Shown: piece after piece, positions 28,501 to 37,005 of the stretch
How the letters are laid out: every line of letters starts with the position of its first letter
How positions within the stretch are numbered: position 1 is the first letter of the stretch
Assembly: GCA_943371005.1 (NCBI GenBank)
Contig: CALRTB020000001.1
Coordinates: forward strand, 248,001 to 312,000
Direction of reading: 5' to 3'
Source: MRBY01 sp943371005
Lineage (GTDB): Bacteria; Cyanobacteriota; Cyanobacteriia; Cyanobacteriales; MRBY01
Length of the DNA stretch: 64,000 nucleotides
The notes under the pieces: generated by a model
Told to the model about the DNA's origin: nothing
What the model saw: the letters and a program-made list of their open reading frames with translations, nothing else
The model's database searches: none
Position numbers and translations under genes: made by a program

Positions 28501-29529
28501 GATTGAGAGAGATTGATAAAGTTTTTCTTGTTTTGCTTTTTGGAGCAAAGACGTGGCTTGTCGACGAATTGCCCGCAGCAAGTTTTGATTCCGATTTTCT
28601 AGTAACTTGAGGCGCTCTCGTTCTAAAACCTGAATACGTTTCCCTAGCACCTCTGTCACTTTGAGTAATTCCAAAGGATTAATTGATCGCAAAATTGTGC
28701 TAGATGTAATAATTCCTTGGAGTGTCTGAGATTCTCCTGTAACAATTAGATGATGAGTCTTTTGCTGAGTCATAATTTGACTGACTGACCAAAGAGACTC
28801 CCAGGTGGAGACAGCTTGAAATGGCCTCATAATTTCTTGGGCTTGGATTGCTTGAAACGATCGCCCTATTCGTTGTTGGACATGAATAAGATCACTTTCA
28901 GTAATAATACCGACAGGCACCCACGACCCAGACAAAACACTTTGGGGTAAAACAATGACAACAGAACTCACATGATTTTTGATGAGTTTCTGGGTAATAT
29001 CAAGAAGGGAAGTTTCTGGATTTGCGGTGACTACATCTTGCACCATCACTTCTTTTACAAGACGCATTTTGAGTAGATCTTCTGGGCAAGTGGCGGAGTG
29101 AAGACTAACATGCGTAACGAGGCCCAAGAGTTGGTCGTCATCATCTACAACAGGCAAATGTCGAAAATGGTACTCTTGCAAAATTTGTATTAGACGAAAG
29201 GAATCGAGAATCTCTGAATATTTAATTGTGACAACAGGCTGAGTCATCACTTCCCGAACACATACTTGACTGGGATCCGCTTGTTGGCTACTGATATGTA
29301 TAAGATCGCGCTCAGTAAGAATACCCACAAGACCATCAGCTGTCGTTACCAGAACACAGCTAGTGCGAGCCTGGCACAAGGGATTAGAAATTTCGGATGT
29401 AGTGTCGCTTTCGGTCTGGCAAAGGGAATGCGCTTTTCCCATCAAAGCGATCGCCTCTGTGAGGGATTGCTCCGGCCCAATACAAAGGGGATCACGAATA
29501 ATTAAGCGGTCAAAATCAAGGTGGCTCAT
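25567..29529 (-). CDS. Hybrid sensor histidine kinase with CBS, GAF, PAS and receiver domains
   Basis: 1320 residues, cytoplasmic since no membrane segment is seen. Order by eye: two CBS pairs (about 8-290, repeated 'VMVQDVVTANP'-type turns), coiled coil, GAF (345-500), PAS (515-640), coiled coil, two more PAS domains (670-790 and 793-910), HisKA with His930 in MSHELRTPLNA, HATPase_c (NLLNNAVKF, DTGIGI, GTGLGLALV), and a C-terminal receiver with Asp1253 in LMDIQMPEMDG. CBS domains often bind adenine nucleotides, so energy state is a plausible input. The GAF has two cysteines (YCNYFDNCPYF) but not the Cys-His pair of bilin-binding GAFs. The target regulator is unknown. Confidence 0.88.
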   Translation of the reverse strand: MSHLDFDRLIIRDPLCIGPEQSLTEAIALMGKAHSLCQTESDTTSEISNPLCQARTSCVLVTTADGLVGILTERDLIHISSQQADPSQVCVREVMTQPVVTIKYSEILDSFRLIQILQEYHFRHLPVVDDDDQLLGLVTHVSLHSATCPEDLLKMRLVKEVMVQDVVTANPETSLLDITQKLIKNHVSSVVIVLPQSVLSGSWVPVGIITESDLIHVQQRIGRSFQAIQAQEIMRPFQAVSTWESLWSVSQIMTQQKTHHLIVTGESQTLQGIITSSTILRSINPLELLKVTEVLGKRIQVLERERLKLLENRNQNLLRAIRRQATSLLQKAKQEKLYQSLSIQILSAGDLDLILKTTVDGLHALVQCERVIIWQLEADARSRAIAEATSEPISFLGRTIMVPADCQISFNKHDEDPICLFFQNGVVDNPSYCNYFDNCPYFKSEINRHSGALLALQYNGFPWGVLQISETRHARHWTADETKLFQLIATQLSIALQKVITQKKLQQELVEKELATSRLHEAQRIAKLGHWEYHVISKTIIWSSQIFEIFELNPNSFVPTYDAFLEKVHPEDRDLVTRTYQQHINHGLPYDVTHRLLMPDGRIKYIHEQCETQKLPDGQMISKGTAQDITALKQAQIRLKQLNKQLESRIEARTRELKQEQLKVDSFLNNASDLVQSIDFHNYKFEYVNNAWHEKLGYSKSDLSNLNFWNILAPQEYSRIKAILESIKSQLSSGTKQAISQQVKIKLLTKTKQIIFVEGNLDVRYEKQQPVAIQGIFRDITERQKIEAKMQLQLKALNTTSDGIAIVENDQYVFMNEAHAQIFGYDSPQELLGKSWHHLYNERELDWFKTEVLPVLGVQKKWRGETAAKRKDNSPFAQELSLTLLDETTIICVCRDITERKQAELELQSKNRELARATRLKDQFLANMSHELRTPLNAILGMSESLQEEIFGPITNAQQKSLATIQNSGTHLLSLINDILDIAKIEAEQMEFEFARAALHAVCADSIDFIKPLAHQKNITINLQVPSQLPDVMIDSRRILQVLINLLNNAVKFTPNNGLVTLKVSLHPYKSTLTDQSQGLQFPHESASKIQHYLHVTVKDTGIGIAEADIKKLFQPFFQIDSALNRQYSGTGLGLALVKDIIQAHRGRVGVTSEYGKGSCFYFDLPCLDTPNLSEFQHLPPGNRGQISGDSRVLSQSSKIQNAKILLIEDNQSNIRTISSYLKAKGYQVITANNGKTGLDVAVRQQPDVILMDIQMPEMDGLEATRRIRTNPATASIPVIAVTALAMNGDRDRCLSAGANEYMTKPIRLKELTEKIEYFL

Positions 29530-29887
29530 CGTAACATAGAGAAAATGTGAGTAAAAACGCGGGATAAATGGTGATACTTTTAACCCAAATTAAGAAGCGC
29601 CTGAAAAAATATTTTGAGTATTACGCGAATAAAAGCCTCAAGAAAATACAAATTGACGCTGAGTCTCTCCTAAATCCCTAAATTTCTGATACTACATCTA
29701 CATATAGTCATAGCTTAAGCAACAATATCGGTGCAACCAAGCAAAGAAACTCTTAACTATCCACCATCTTCGTAAAAGACAATATCCATGTTTTTGCCTT
29801 AAATTTCATCTCCATTGGGAAACTTTTAGGCGGCTTAATCTGTCATGGATTCTTACATAGAATTGAATTGAGCAGGATATTAGCACC
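29530..29887. other. 358-base divergent intergenic region
   Basis: A+T-rich, with no open frame, RNA gene or repeat recognised. It must hold the promoters of the hybrid kinase (leftward) and the secreted Asp-rich protein (rightward). Confidence 0.4.
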
Positions 29888-30478
29888 ATGAAACCCTTCA
29901 CACGCCAATGGGTACTGCTGGGCCTCATTCCCCTCCTGACTTTAGGGTCATTACTGCCCACATTACCGGCCAATGCTGGCCCCAGAAGAAATAACAGCCC
30001 AGAAAATTCCTACGAATACTATCGGTATCGCTGGGATAATGACAATGACAATGATTGGGACGACGATGACTGGGATGATGATGACGACGATCGCCGCCGA
30101 TATCAACACCGTCAATATGACTGGCGAGATGAAATTTCTTCCTGGGACAGCATTTTCAATGATATTGATCGCAATTACAATAACCGCATCCCCCGCGAGC
30201 TTTTCTACTTCCTCAGACGCGACCAAAATTTCCGTCGGAGCCTGTTCCAAACCTTTGGTCAGCCCCGGGGCAATGACAATTTAATTCGTGACATTATTCT
30301 CGGTGTTCTTTTTGACCGCAACTACAACAACTACCGTTATCAGCGTGGGTTTGACTACGGTATTGATGCTGGTTGCTTACCGGGCCGGTGGCGACAAGAA
30401 TATTATCGCGGCAACCCAGTGCCTCCCTATTTGCTGCGGCAATGTGGTCGTGTACGTTCATACGATTATGATGATTAG
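29888..30478 (+). CDS. Secreted Asp/Asn/Arg/Tyr-rich hypothetical protein
   Basis: 196 residues, unrecognised. A signal peptide (WVLLGLIPLLTLGSLLPTLPANA) is followed by a low-complexity stretch of alternating Asp, Asn and Trp (about residues 49-68) that could bind cations such as Ca, then an Arg/Tyr/Asn-rich folded part with the motif GFDYGIDAGCLPGRWR and two cysteines. Acidic Asp runs in secreted proteins are often Ca or mineral binding, which is inference here. It lies convergent to the iron permease gene with 14 bases between stops. Confidence 0.65.
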   Translation: MKPFTRQWVLLGLIPLLTLGSLLPTLPANAGPRRNNSPENSYEYYRYRWDNDNDNDWDDDDWDDDDDDRRRYQHRQYDWRDEISSWDSIFNDIDRNYNNRIPRELFYFLRRDQNFRRSLFQTFGQPRGNDNLIRDIILGVLFDRNYNNYRYQRGFDYGIDAGCLPGRWRQEYYRGNPVPPYLLRQCGRVRSYDYDD

Positions 30479-30492
30479 TTAAAACGATTTCC

Positions 30493-31422
30493 CTAGGGTT
30501 GTTTCACTGAGGGGACATCGGCTCTACGGAACAGACCGAGGCTATGGAGGTAGAGCGTCCCGACGGAACTGAGAAAAAGGACGTAGGCGATCGCCTGGGC
30601 CAGGTAAATTTTTTGGCGATAACCCAACAGCGATTTCAGCAGAATCCCCGGAAACTGTTTATCCGGTAAGGTTTCTGACAAATCCCAAAGCTGAATCCCA
30701 AGAACACAAGCTGGGGCAGGGGAAATGCAGAGGGCCTGATATTGGGTTTGGATCTGGGCAAAGAGGGCGATCGCCGCATCGATATGCTTTAAAACACCGA
30801 CCACAAGCCCCGCAATAATCAGTAGTAGAAAGATTCCCATCACCTGGAAAAATAACTTGATATTCAGCCGCACCCCCAGGGCAAAGAGGAGAAATCCTAG
30901 CACCGTTGCCACGGTCAAGCCTGCGGTCGCCCCAAGGCTCGGCATCAGCCACCCTCCTTGGAACTGGGCCACAATAAAAATCACCGTTTCGAACCCTTCC
31001 CGGAGCACCGCAATAAAAATCAGGGAAAATACCGCCCAGGCCGCCGTTTCTCTGTCCTGGAGTGCTGCTTGTAGTGCCCCTTCGACGTCTGATTTTAGGG
31101 ATTTGGCCTGGCGGGTCATCCAAATGAGCATCCAACTCAACATGGCGATCGCCACAACCCCAAAGCTCCCCTCCAGAATTTGTTTAAAAACCGGTGCATA
31201 GGCCCCATCCGCCGTCGCCACCTGTAACAGCAGTCCCCACAGACCCCAGCCGACCAGGACACTCGCCCCTAACCCGGCACCAATGCCGCCATAGACCCAC
31301 TTTTGGAGGGACATCTGCTGTGCTTTAGCCAGACAAGCCAAGACGATGCCCACCACTAGGGCCGCCTCGAAGCCCTCCCGTAACGTAATCACAAAGGCGG
31401 GTAATGCTGCACTAATTTCCAT
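30493..31422 (-). CDS. Ftr1-type iron permease
   Basis: About 309 residues with seven likely membrane helices. Two copies of the REGFE iron-transport motif are present: TLREGFEAALVVGI at the start and AVLREGFETVIFIV in the fourth helix, as in yeast Ftr1 and bacterial EfeU. The ATG at 31422 (MEISAALPAF) is chosen; an ATG at 31434 adds four residues, and the frame stays open to 31626 without membrane character. The usual EfeO/EfeB or multicopper oxidase partners are not adjacent, though a cupredoxin is encoded elsewhere in the window. Iron control is expected but no clear Fur box was found. Confidence 0.88.
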   Translation of the reverse strand: MEISAALPAFVITLREGFEAALVVGIVLACLAKAQQMSLQKWVYGGIGAGLGASVLVGWGLWGLLLQVATADGAYAPVFKQILEGSFGVVAIAMLSWMLIWMTRQAKSLKSDVEGALQAALQDRETAAWAVFSLIFIAVLREGFETVIFIVAQFQGGWLMPSLGATAGLTVATVLGFLLFALGVRLNIKLFFQVMGIFLLLIIAGLVVGVLKHIDAAIALFAQIQTQYQALCISPAPACVLGIQLWDLSETLPDKQFPGILLKSLLGYRQKIYLAQAIAYVLFLSSVGTLYLHSLGLFRRADVPSVKQP

Positions 31423-31434
31423 AACTGATCCCAT

Positions 31435-31868
31435 CAATTTCGGTGGTGTTTTTCGCTTGCACAACGATTTTTTGATCCTAAAGGATTTTTCCCTAGGGCT
31501 TGGGCGATCGCCAAAAGTTGCCTTATCTCCGTCATCGCTGTGATGAATATTTTGCATTGAAATCTTGCATAAAAGCGAAGGGTGATCACGACAAATCTTT
31601 AACCTCGTAAACGGGGAATTCCCCACCTTGACTGATTGGTCAAAAATAAAGCATCACGGAAATGCTCGCAATGCATTTTCTGCAACGTTTTGCAATCCAG
31701 CGGTAACTCCAGAAAGTCACTTTATTCATAAATTCATATTATTCACAACTTTTGGGCGATCGCGCCAGGAAGGAAAGGAATACAGATAAACTCTTAGATA
31801 ATCGCCTTAGTGTGTGACAGAGCATTGTCCAGTGCCGTCGTCACCTAAAATTCATCGAATAACGTCAC
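31435..31868. other. 434-base divergent region, iron permease / STAND ATPase
   Basis: Contains two HIP1 sites, the palindrome GGGGAATTCCCC and the repeat TTGAC-N6-GTCAA (see next entry). No gene recognised. Confidence 0.45.
31613..31643. promoter_or_regulatory. Adjacent palindromes upstream of the iron permease
   Basis: GGGGAATTCCCC (31613-31624, perfect) is followed 3 bases later by TTGACTGATTGGTCAA (31628-31643, 5-bp arms). Two symmetrical sites so close together suggest regulator binding. They do not match the Fur consensus. Confidence 0.35.
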
Positions 31869-33503
31869 ATGACCAACCTCACGCTTCTTCAGCTTTGTAT
31901 TTGGCTCAGTCACAAACATGGGGACCCCCTGGATGGACTGCGCCAAGAGCTACTATTGCGAGCGTTAGAAGGGTACAAATTAAAAGATATTCAGATCGAT
32001 GGCTATTCCCATAGCTATGTAAAACGGGTCATTGCTCCGGATCTCTGGAAACGCATTGGACGTTATTGTAACCAACGAGTGGGGATTCGTTCACTCCAGT
32101 TGGCTCTGAGCACTAAATATGAGCAACTCTCGGAGCAAGAAAAGGCAGCAGTCAATAAAATCGTCCCCAACGGCATGGCCATGGCCACGGCAAAGGACCC
32201 CCAAATACCAGCGCCAACGCCACCCCAGTACCAAGGTATTCCGAGAAATAAAAATCGTTTTTATAATCAAGAGTCAACTTTGCGTACCCTAGGGCAACGG
32301 CTCCAACAGAGGGATATTTCGTTAATCTTCGTGCTAGGCGGTGGTGGCCTGGGAAAGACCACCCTTGTCAGTGAAGTGCTCCGGCACCACCCACCACTCC
32401 AGGAAAACACGCTCTGGTGTAACCTCAGCGATCGCCTAATGTTTGATCAAAATTTGGCTTTGATTCAGCAGGAATGGGCCTTAGAAGACCACCCCAACGG
32501 GGCGATCGCCCAACTCCAGGATTATTTGCAGCAGCAACCGAAGATTTTAGTATTTGACCACTGGGAACTGCTCTTTGCCACCGCTTGTCTGTCGGGGAAC
32601 TATCAACCGCAACATACAATGTATGTGGAATTTTTAGAGGCGATCGCCCACCAAACCCTAGCTGGTACTGTTGTCATTATTTCCAGGGAAAATTCCCCTT
32701 CCATCGAAGCCTTGGCCACAGACAACCCCAAGGTCACCCTGATCACCGTCGAAGGCCTCAGTAATTTAGTCGCCCAGCAGATTCTCCAGGAATACAACCT
32801 CCAAGATCAAGAACTGTGGGCTGATTTGGTCGAGACCTACCGTGGCAATCCCCTCAAGCTCCGGTTAATCGCCACGGGGATTCAAGAATGGTACGGCGGC
32901 TCTGTGATGCAATTTCAAAACCAAGAAACGATCATCGGTGGCAATACCCTACGGGATATCCTCTACAATCTCACCTGCCGCATTAGCAACTCCGAACAGG
33001 AAGTGCTCTACTGGCTGATGTTGTGGGGCAAGTCCATTACCCTCGAACAACTGCAAGCCAACTACCATTTAGAAATGTCCTTCGCCAGTGAAGTTTGGGA
33101 TGCGGTGCGCTCCCTCGACCGACGCTTCCTCCTAGATAAAAAAGAAAATCATCAGCCCTACTTTGGCCTACAACCTTCGATCCAGCGTTACCTCGCCCAA
33201 GAATTTACCCGGGAATGTTGCCAAGAAATTATCCAGGCGATCGCCACCCTCCCCCAAACAAATTTTAATCACCTCAAACGTTACCCCCTCATGCCCAACG
33301 GAGCCGATCCGAATATCCTGGCTTCACCTGTCATTTGTCCAATCTTGAAGGGACTCCAAAACCGTTACCGGGATTTTTCTCAAATTCAAGCAAATTTGCG
33401 GCGACTTCTCCACAATATTCCCCCTGCCACTCCCCTCCGGCATGACTATAGCCAAGCCAATCTCACTCTCCTATATGAAACTTTAACGACCTATTTTCTC
33501 TAG
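31869..33503 (+). CDS. STAND (NB-ARC/NACHT-like) ATPase with N-terminal HTH-like domain
   Basis: 544 residues. The first 100 residues (LLQLCIWLSHKHGDPLDGLR...) look like the helix-turn-helix vMAP-type domain found at the start of many cyanobacterial STAND proteins. The NTPase has Walker A FVLGGGGLGKTTL (about 155-166) and Walker B KILVFDHWELL (about 224), followed by a winged-helix region, and the protein ends near residue 544 without WD40, TPR or LRR sensor repeats. Such proteins are signal-transducing switches; some act in phage defence. It is alone, between divergent iron permease and glpX. Target and trigger unknown. Confidence 0.75.
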   Translation: MTNLTLLQLCIWLSHKHGDPLDGLRQELLLRALEGYKLKDIQIDGYSHSYVKRVIAPDLWKRIGRYCNQRVGIRSLQLALSTKYEQLSEQEKAAVNKIVPNGMAMATAKDPQIPAPTPPQYQGIPRNKNRFYNQESTLRTLGQRLQQRDISLIFVLGGGGLGKTTLVSEVLRHHPPLQENTLWCNLSDRLMFDQNLALIQQEWALEDHPNGAIAQLQDYLQQQPKILVFDHWELLFATACLSGNYQPQHTMYVEFLEAIAHQTLAGTVVIISRENSPSIEALATDNPKVTLITVEGLSNLVAQQILQEYNLQDQELWADLVETYRGNPLKLRLIATGIQEWYGGSVMQFQNQETIIGGNTLRDILYNLTCRISNSEQEVLYWLMLWGKSITLEQLQANYHLEMSFASEVWDAVRSLDRRFLLDKKENHQPYFGLQPSIQRYLAQEFTRECCQEIIQAIATLPQTNFNHLKRYPLMPNGADPNILASPVICPILKGLQNRYRDFSQIQANLRRLLHNIPPATPLRHDYSQANLTLLYETLTTYFL

Positions 33504-33646
33504 CCGATCCAGCAATATTTAAAGGAAAAACTTTTCCGGGAATCTTCTGAGGCGATCGCCCTTCTCTGATAGACTTTGGGGTGTTTACAAAAAAACTAAA
33601 TGACTGGTGGTTTTGATCAACAGTCGCAGTCTGGAGGATAAAAAGC

Positions 33647-34684
33647 GTGGAAAGCACCCTCGGTTTAGAAATTATTGAAGTTGTCGAACAAGCGGCGATC
33701 GCCTCTGCCAAGTGGATGGGTATGGGCGAAAAAGATACCGCCGACCAAGTGGCCGTCGAAGCCATGCGAGAACGCATGAACCAAATTCATATGCGCGGTC
33801 GCATCGTTATCGGTGAAGGGGAGCGGGATGATGCCCCCATGCTTTACATCGGTGAAGAAGTCGGTATTTGCACCCGTGAAGATGCAAAAGCCTATTGCAA
33901 CCCCGATGAACTGATCGAAATTGACATTGCCGTTGACCCCTGTGAAGGCACCAACCTCGTCGCCAATGGTCAACCCGGTTCCATGGCAGTGCTCGCCATT
34001 TCCGAAAAAGGCGGTCTGTTCCATGCCCCCGACTATTACATGAAAAAATTGGCCGCGCCCCCAGCCGCCAAAGGGAAAGTTGACATCCGCAACTCAGCTA
34101 CCGAAAACATCAAAATTCTGTCTGAATGCCTCAATCGGGATCCCCAAGAACTCGTGATCGTTGTAATGGATCGCCCCCGCCACAAAGATCTAATCAAGGA
34201 AATCCGTGCCACTGGTGCCCGGGTTCGTTTGATTAGTGATGGTGACGTATCTGCAGCGATTTGTGCTGCTTTTGCTGGTACCAACATCCATGCGCTGATG
34301 GGGATTGGGGCGGCTCCTGAAGGTGTAATTAGTGCTGCAGCAATGCGTTGCCTCGGTGGCCACTTCCAAGGGCAACTGATCTACGATCCCGCCGATGTAA
34401 ACACCCCCGAAAGTGCTGGCTGGAGCCGTGAAGAAAATATCGAGCGTCTTAAGTCCATGGGCGTTACTGATCCTGACAAAGTTTACGAAGCAGAAGAACT
34501 CGCTTCTGGCGAAACCGTTCTGTTTGCGGCCTGTGGGATTACCCCCGGTACTTTGATGGAAGGAGTTCGCCTGTTCCACGGTGGTGCTCGTACCCAGTCT
34601 CTGGTTATCTCTAGCCAATCCATGACTGCCCGCTTCGTCGACACCATTCACATGTGGGACAACCCCCAAACAATCCAACTCTAA
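33647..34684 (+). CDS. glpX: Fructose-1,6-/sedoheptulose-1,7-bisphosphatase (class II)
   Basis: Dual-function Calvin cycle phosphatase of cyanobacteria. 345 residues with the GlpX signatures GEGERDDAPMLYIGE, IDIAVDPCEGTNLVANG (metal-binding DPxEGT) and MGIGAAPEGVISAAA. The start is GTG 33647 with a strong GGAGG ribosome site nine bases upstream. The gene is monocistronic, closed by a terminator whose stem includes a HIP1 sequence. It is likely expressed with other Calvin cycle genes and redox-regulated, which the sequence alone does not prove. Confidence 0.95.
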   Translation: MESTLGLEIIEVVEQAAIASAKWMGMGEKDTADQVAVEAMRERMNQIHMRGRIVIGEGERDDAPMLYIGEEVGICTREDAKAYCNPDELIEIDIAVDPCEGTNLVANGQPGSMAVLAISEKGGLFHAPDYYMKKLAAPPAAKGKVDIRNSATENIKILSECLNRDPQELVIVVMDRPRHKDLIKEIRATGARVRLISDGDVSAAICAAFAGTNIHALMGIGAAPEGVISAAAMRCLGGHFQGQLIYDPADVNTPESAGWSREENIERLKSMGVTDPDKVYEAEELASGETVLFAACGITPGTLMEGVRLFHGGARTQSLVISSQSMTARFVDTIHMWDNPQTIQL

Positions 34685-34742
34685 GCCGCAAGCTTTGAAG
34701 GATTGATCTAAAACTCAATTAGCCTTCTTGAAAAAAAGTAAG

Positions 34743-34772
34743 GGCGATCGCCAGCGGGAGGTCGCCTTTTTT
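34743..34772 (+). terminator. Terminator of glpX, built on a HIP1 site
   Basis: GGCGATC (34743-34749) pairs with GGTCGCC (34760-34766, one G-U) and six Ts follow. The left arm is part of GGGCGATCGCC. Confidence 0.75.
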
Positions 34773-34950
34773 CGTGCAGGTTAAGCCGTGAGGACGCCGT
34801 AAAGTTACATAAATTTTCTTTACAAAACCTTTTGTCCCTAAATGTTCGGAGACTACATTGCATAGGAAGTTAAAAAAATCCTTTAATAAAACTCTGCGCT
34901 TCCCTTGAATGTTGGCGCCCTAGAGAGATAAAACCTTTAGAGAAAACCCC

Positions 34951-36228
34951 ATGAATATCGTTGTTGTTGGCCTGAGTCATAAAACAGCCCCCGTCGAAAT
35001 CCGCGAAAAACTCAGTATTCAAGAAGCGAAAATGGACGCGGCGATCGCCCACCTCAAATCCTATCCCCACGTGGAAGAAGTCGCCGTTATCAGTACCTGT
35101 AACCGCCTTGAAATCTATGCCGTTGTGCAGGAAACAGAACAGGGCGTGCGGGAAATTTGCCAATTTCTCGCGGAAACAGGACAACTCCAACTCAATCGCC
35201 TGCGCCGTTACCTCTTCACCCTGCTGCACCAAGATGCCATCCGTCATTTATTGCGAGTCGCTGCGGGCCTAGAAAGTCTCGTTCTCGGAGAAGGCCAAAT
35301 CCTCGCTCAGGTCAAAGCCGCCCACAAGCTCGGCCAACAGCACAAAGGTCTGGGCCGTTTACTTGACCGGATGTTCAAACGGGCAATCACCGCCGGAAAA
35401 CGCGTCCGCAGTGAAACCAACATCGGCACTGGGGCCGTTTCCATTAGCTCCGCCGCTGTGGAATTAGCCCAGATGAAGGTTAAGGATCTCTCGGATCAAA
35501 AAATTGCCATTATCGGTGCCGGGAAAATGTCGCGCCTGCTGGTGCAACACCTCGTTTCTAAAGGGGCCGAAGACATCACCATCGTTAACCGTTCTGAACG
35601 GGGGGCGCGGGATCTCGCGAAAAAATTTCCCGATGTGGATCTGCAATTGGAATTGTTGCCAGAGATGCTCAATGTCGTTGAACAAGCAGACATTGTCTTT
35701 ACCAGTACCGGTGCGACAGAACCGATTCTCGACCGAGCAAAACTCGAAGATCTCGATCTCCACACCTTAATTTTGATCGATATTTCTGTGCCCCTCAACG
35801 TTGCCGCCGATGTGGAAGAAATCGCCGGCGTTCGTTTATATAATGTGGACGCTCTCAAGGAAGTGGTCGCCCAAAACCAAGCATCTCGCTGCAAAATGGC
35901 CGAAGAAGCCGAAGCCCTCTTAGAAGAGGAAGTGGAAAACTACATCCAATGGTGGCAGTCCCTCGAAACCGTCCCGACCATCAGTTCCCTGCGCAGCAAA
36001 GTCGAAAGCATTCGGGAGCAGGAACTTGAAAAAGCCCTTTCTCGCCTCGGGGCAGAATTTGAAGAGAAGCACCAAGAAGTCATTGAAACCTTGACCCGGG
36101 GGATCGTTAATAAAATTCTCCATGATCCGATGGTGCAATTACGTGCCCAACAGGACATCGAAGCCCGCCGCGTCTGTTTACAATCGCTGCAAATGCTGTT
36201 TAACCTCGAAACGGAAGAGGCCATTTAG
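34951..36228 (+). CDS. hemA: Glutamyl-tRNA reductase
   Basis: First committed enzyme of tetrapyrrole (chlorophyll, haem, bilin) synthesis: NADPH reduction of glutamyl-tRNA to glutamate-1-semialdehyde. 425 residues. The catalytic Cys50 is in the motif ISTCNRLEIYAV, SHKTAPVEIREK opens the protein, ESLVLGEGQILAQVK and the NADPH loop IIGAGKMSRLLVQHL follow, and the C-terminal dimerisation helix is complete. It starts 266 bases after glpX and has its own upstream region with AT-rich tracts and two TTACA motifs (see rejected list). Confidence 0.97.
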   Translation: MNIVVVGLSHKTAPVEIREKLSIQEAKMDAAIAHLKSYPHVEEVAVISTCNRLEIYAVVQETEQGVREICQFLAETGQLQLNRLRRYLFTLLHQDAIRHLLRVAAGLESLVLGEGQILAQVKAAHKLGQQHKGLGRLLDRMFKRAITAGKRVRSETNIGTGAVSISSAAVELAQMKVKDLSDQKIAIIGAGKMSRLLVQHLVSKGAEDITIVNRSERGARDLAKKFPDVDLQLELLPEMLNVVEQADIVFTSTGATEPILDRAKLEDLDLHTLILIDISVPLNVAADVEEIAGVRLYNVDALKEVVAQNQASRCKMAEEAEALLEEEVENYIQWWQSLETVPTISSLRSKVESIREQELEKALSRLGAEFEEKHQEVIETLTRGIVNKILHDPMVQLRAQQDIEARRVCLQSLQMLFNLETEEAI

Positions 36229-36359
36229 CAAGAGCCTAGGGCCTTATTAGACCCCATAAATTTCAGTTTGAGCCGGTGTTTTCGCTAGGATGATGAACGC
36301 GGAGACTCCGGCTCTGCCAGTTTATTTTTTAATTTCTTTTAAATTTCTGAGGTAAATAA

Positions 36360-36911
36360 ATGCGCCAAAATCGATGGAAAAAGGCGATCGCCAGTTTGTT
36401 GATCGTGATCAGTTGTACATTGGCCGCTTGTGGTGGCGTCGGTAGTCTTCAGGGCTATAGTAATGGCACCTATGGCTATCAATTTCTCTATCCCAATGGT
36501 TGGATTCCCGTTGACGTCAGCAAAAGCGATACTGGTGTAGATGTAGTTTTTCGGGATTTGGTGGAATATTCCGAAAATTTGAGCGTCATTATTAGTGATG
36601 TTCCCGCTGATAAAGCCTTAGGCGACCTGGGAACTCCCACTGACGTTGGCTATCGGTTCATGAAAGAAGCGAGCCAAAATAGCGATCGCCAACCCGAACT
36701 GATCCGGGCCGAAAGTCGCACCGACCAGGGCCAGACCTACTACACCCTCGAATATCGCGTCACCCTCCCTGAAGGTCAAATGCGCCATGACCTCGCCACT
36801 GTTGCTGTAAAACTAGGTAAACTCTATACCTTCAATCTCTCGACCCGTGAAAGCCGTTGGCCCCAAGTCGAGAAACTCTTTAATGCGATGGTCAAATCCT
36901 TTAAGGTCTAG
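36360..36911 (+). CDS. CyanoP, PsbP-like photosystem II lipoprotein
   Basis: 183 residues with a lipoprotein signal peptide ending in the lipobox LAAC (Cys24), so the mature protein is probably lipid-anchored to the lumenal thylakoid face. The rest is a PsbP domain (GYSNGTYGYQFLYPNGW, then FRDLVEYSENLSVIISDV). In Synechocystis CyanoP helps early photosystem II assembly. The gene follows hemA by 131 bases and precedes maf, with no obvious terminator between it and either neighbour. High confidence on family, less on exact role. Confidence 0.88.
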   Translation: MRQNRWKKAIASLLIVISCTLAACGGVGSLQGYSNGTYGYQFLYPNGWIPVDVSKSDTGVDVVFRDLVEYSENLSVIISDVPADKALGDLGTPTDVGYRFMKEASQNSDRQPELIRAESRTDQGQTYYTLEYRVTLPEGQMRHDLATVAVKLGKLYTFNLSTRESRWPQVEKLFNAMVKSFKV

Positions 36912-37005
36912 TCTCAACCAATATTTTAGAAGCCTTGATCCCCCAGTGTATCCACCTGGGTATGCTGTAATTGCCTCTGTTTGCGCCGCATTACCTCAAA
37001 ACACC

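Noticed and set aside
34803..34826. Two TTACA-type motifs upstream of hemA resembling the HLR1 site bound by RpaB
   Set aside because: HLR1 has two 8-bp repeats separated by 2 bases; here the gap is 7 bases, so spacing does not fit.
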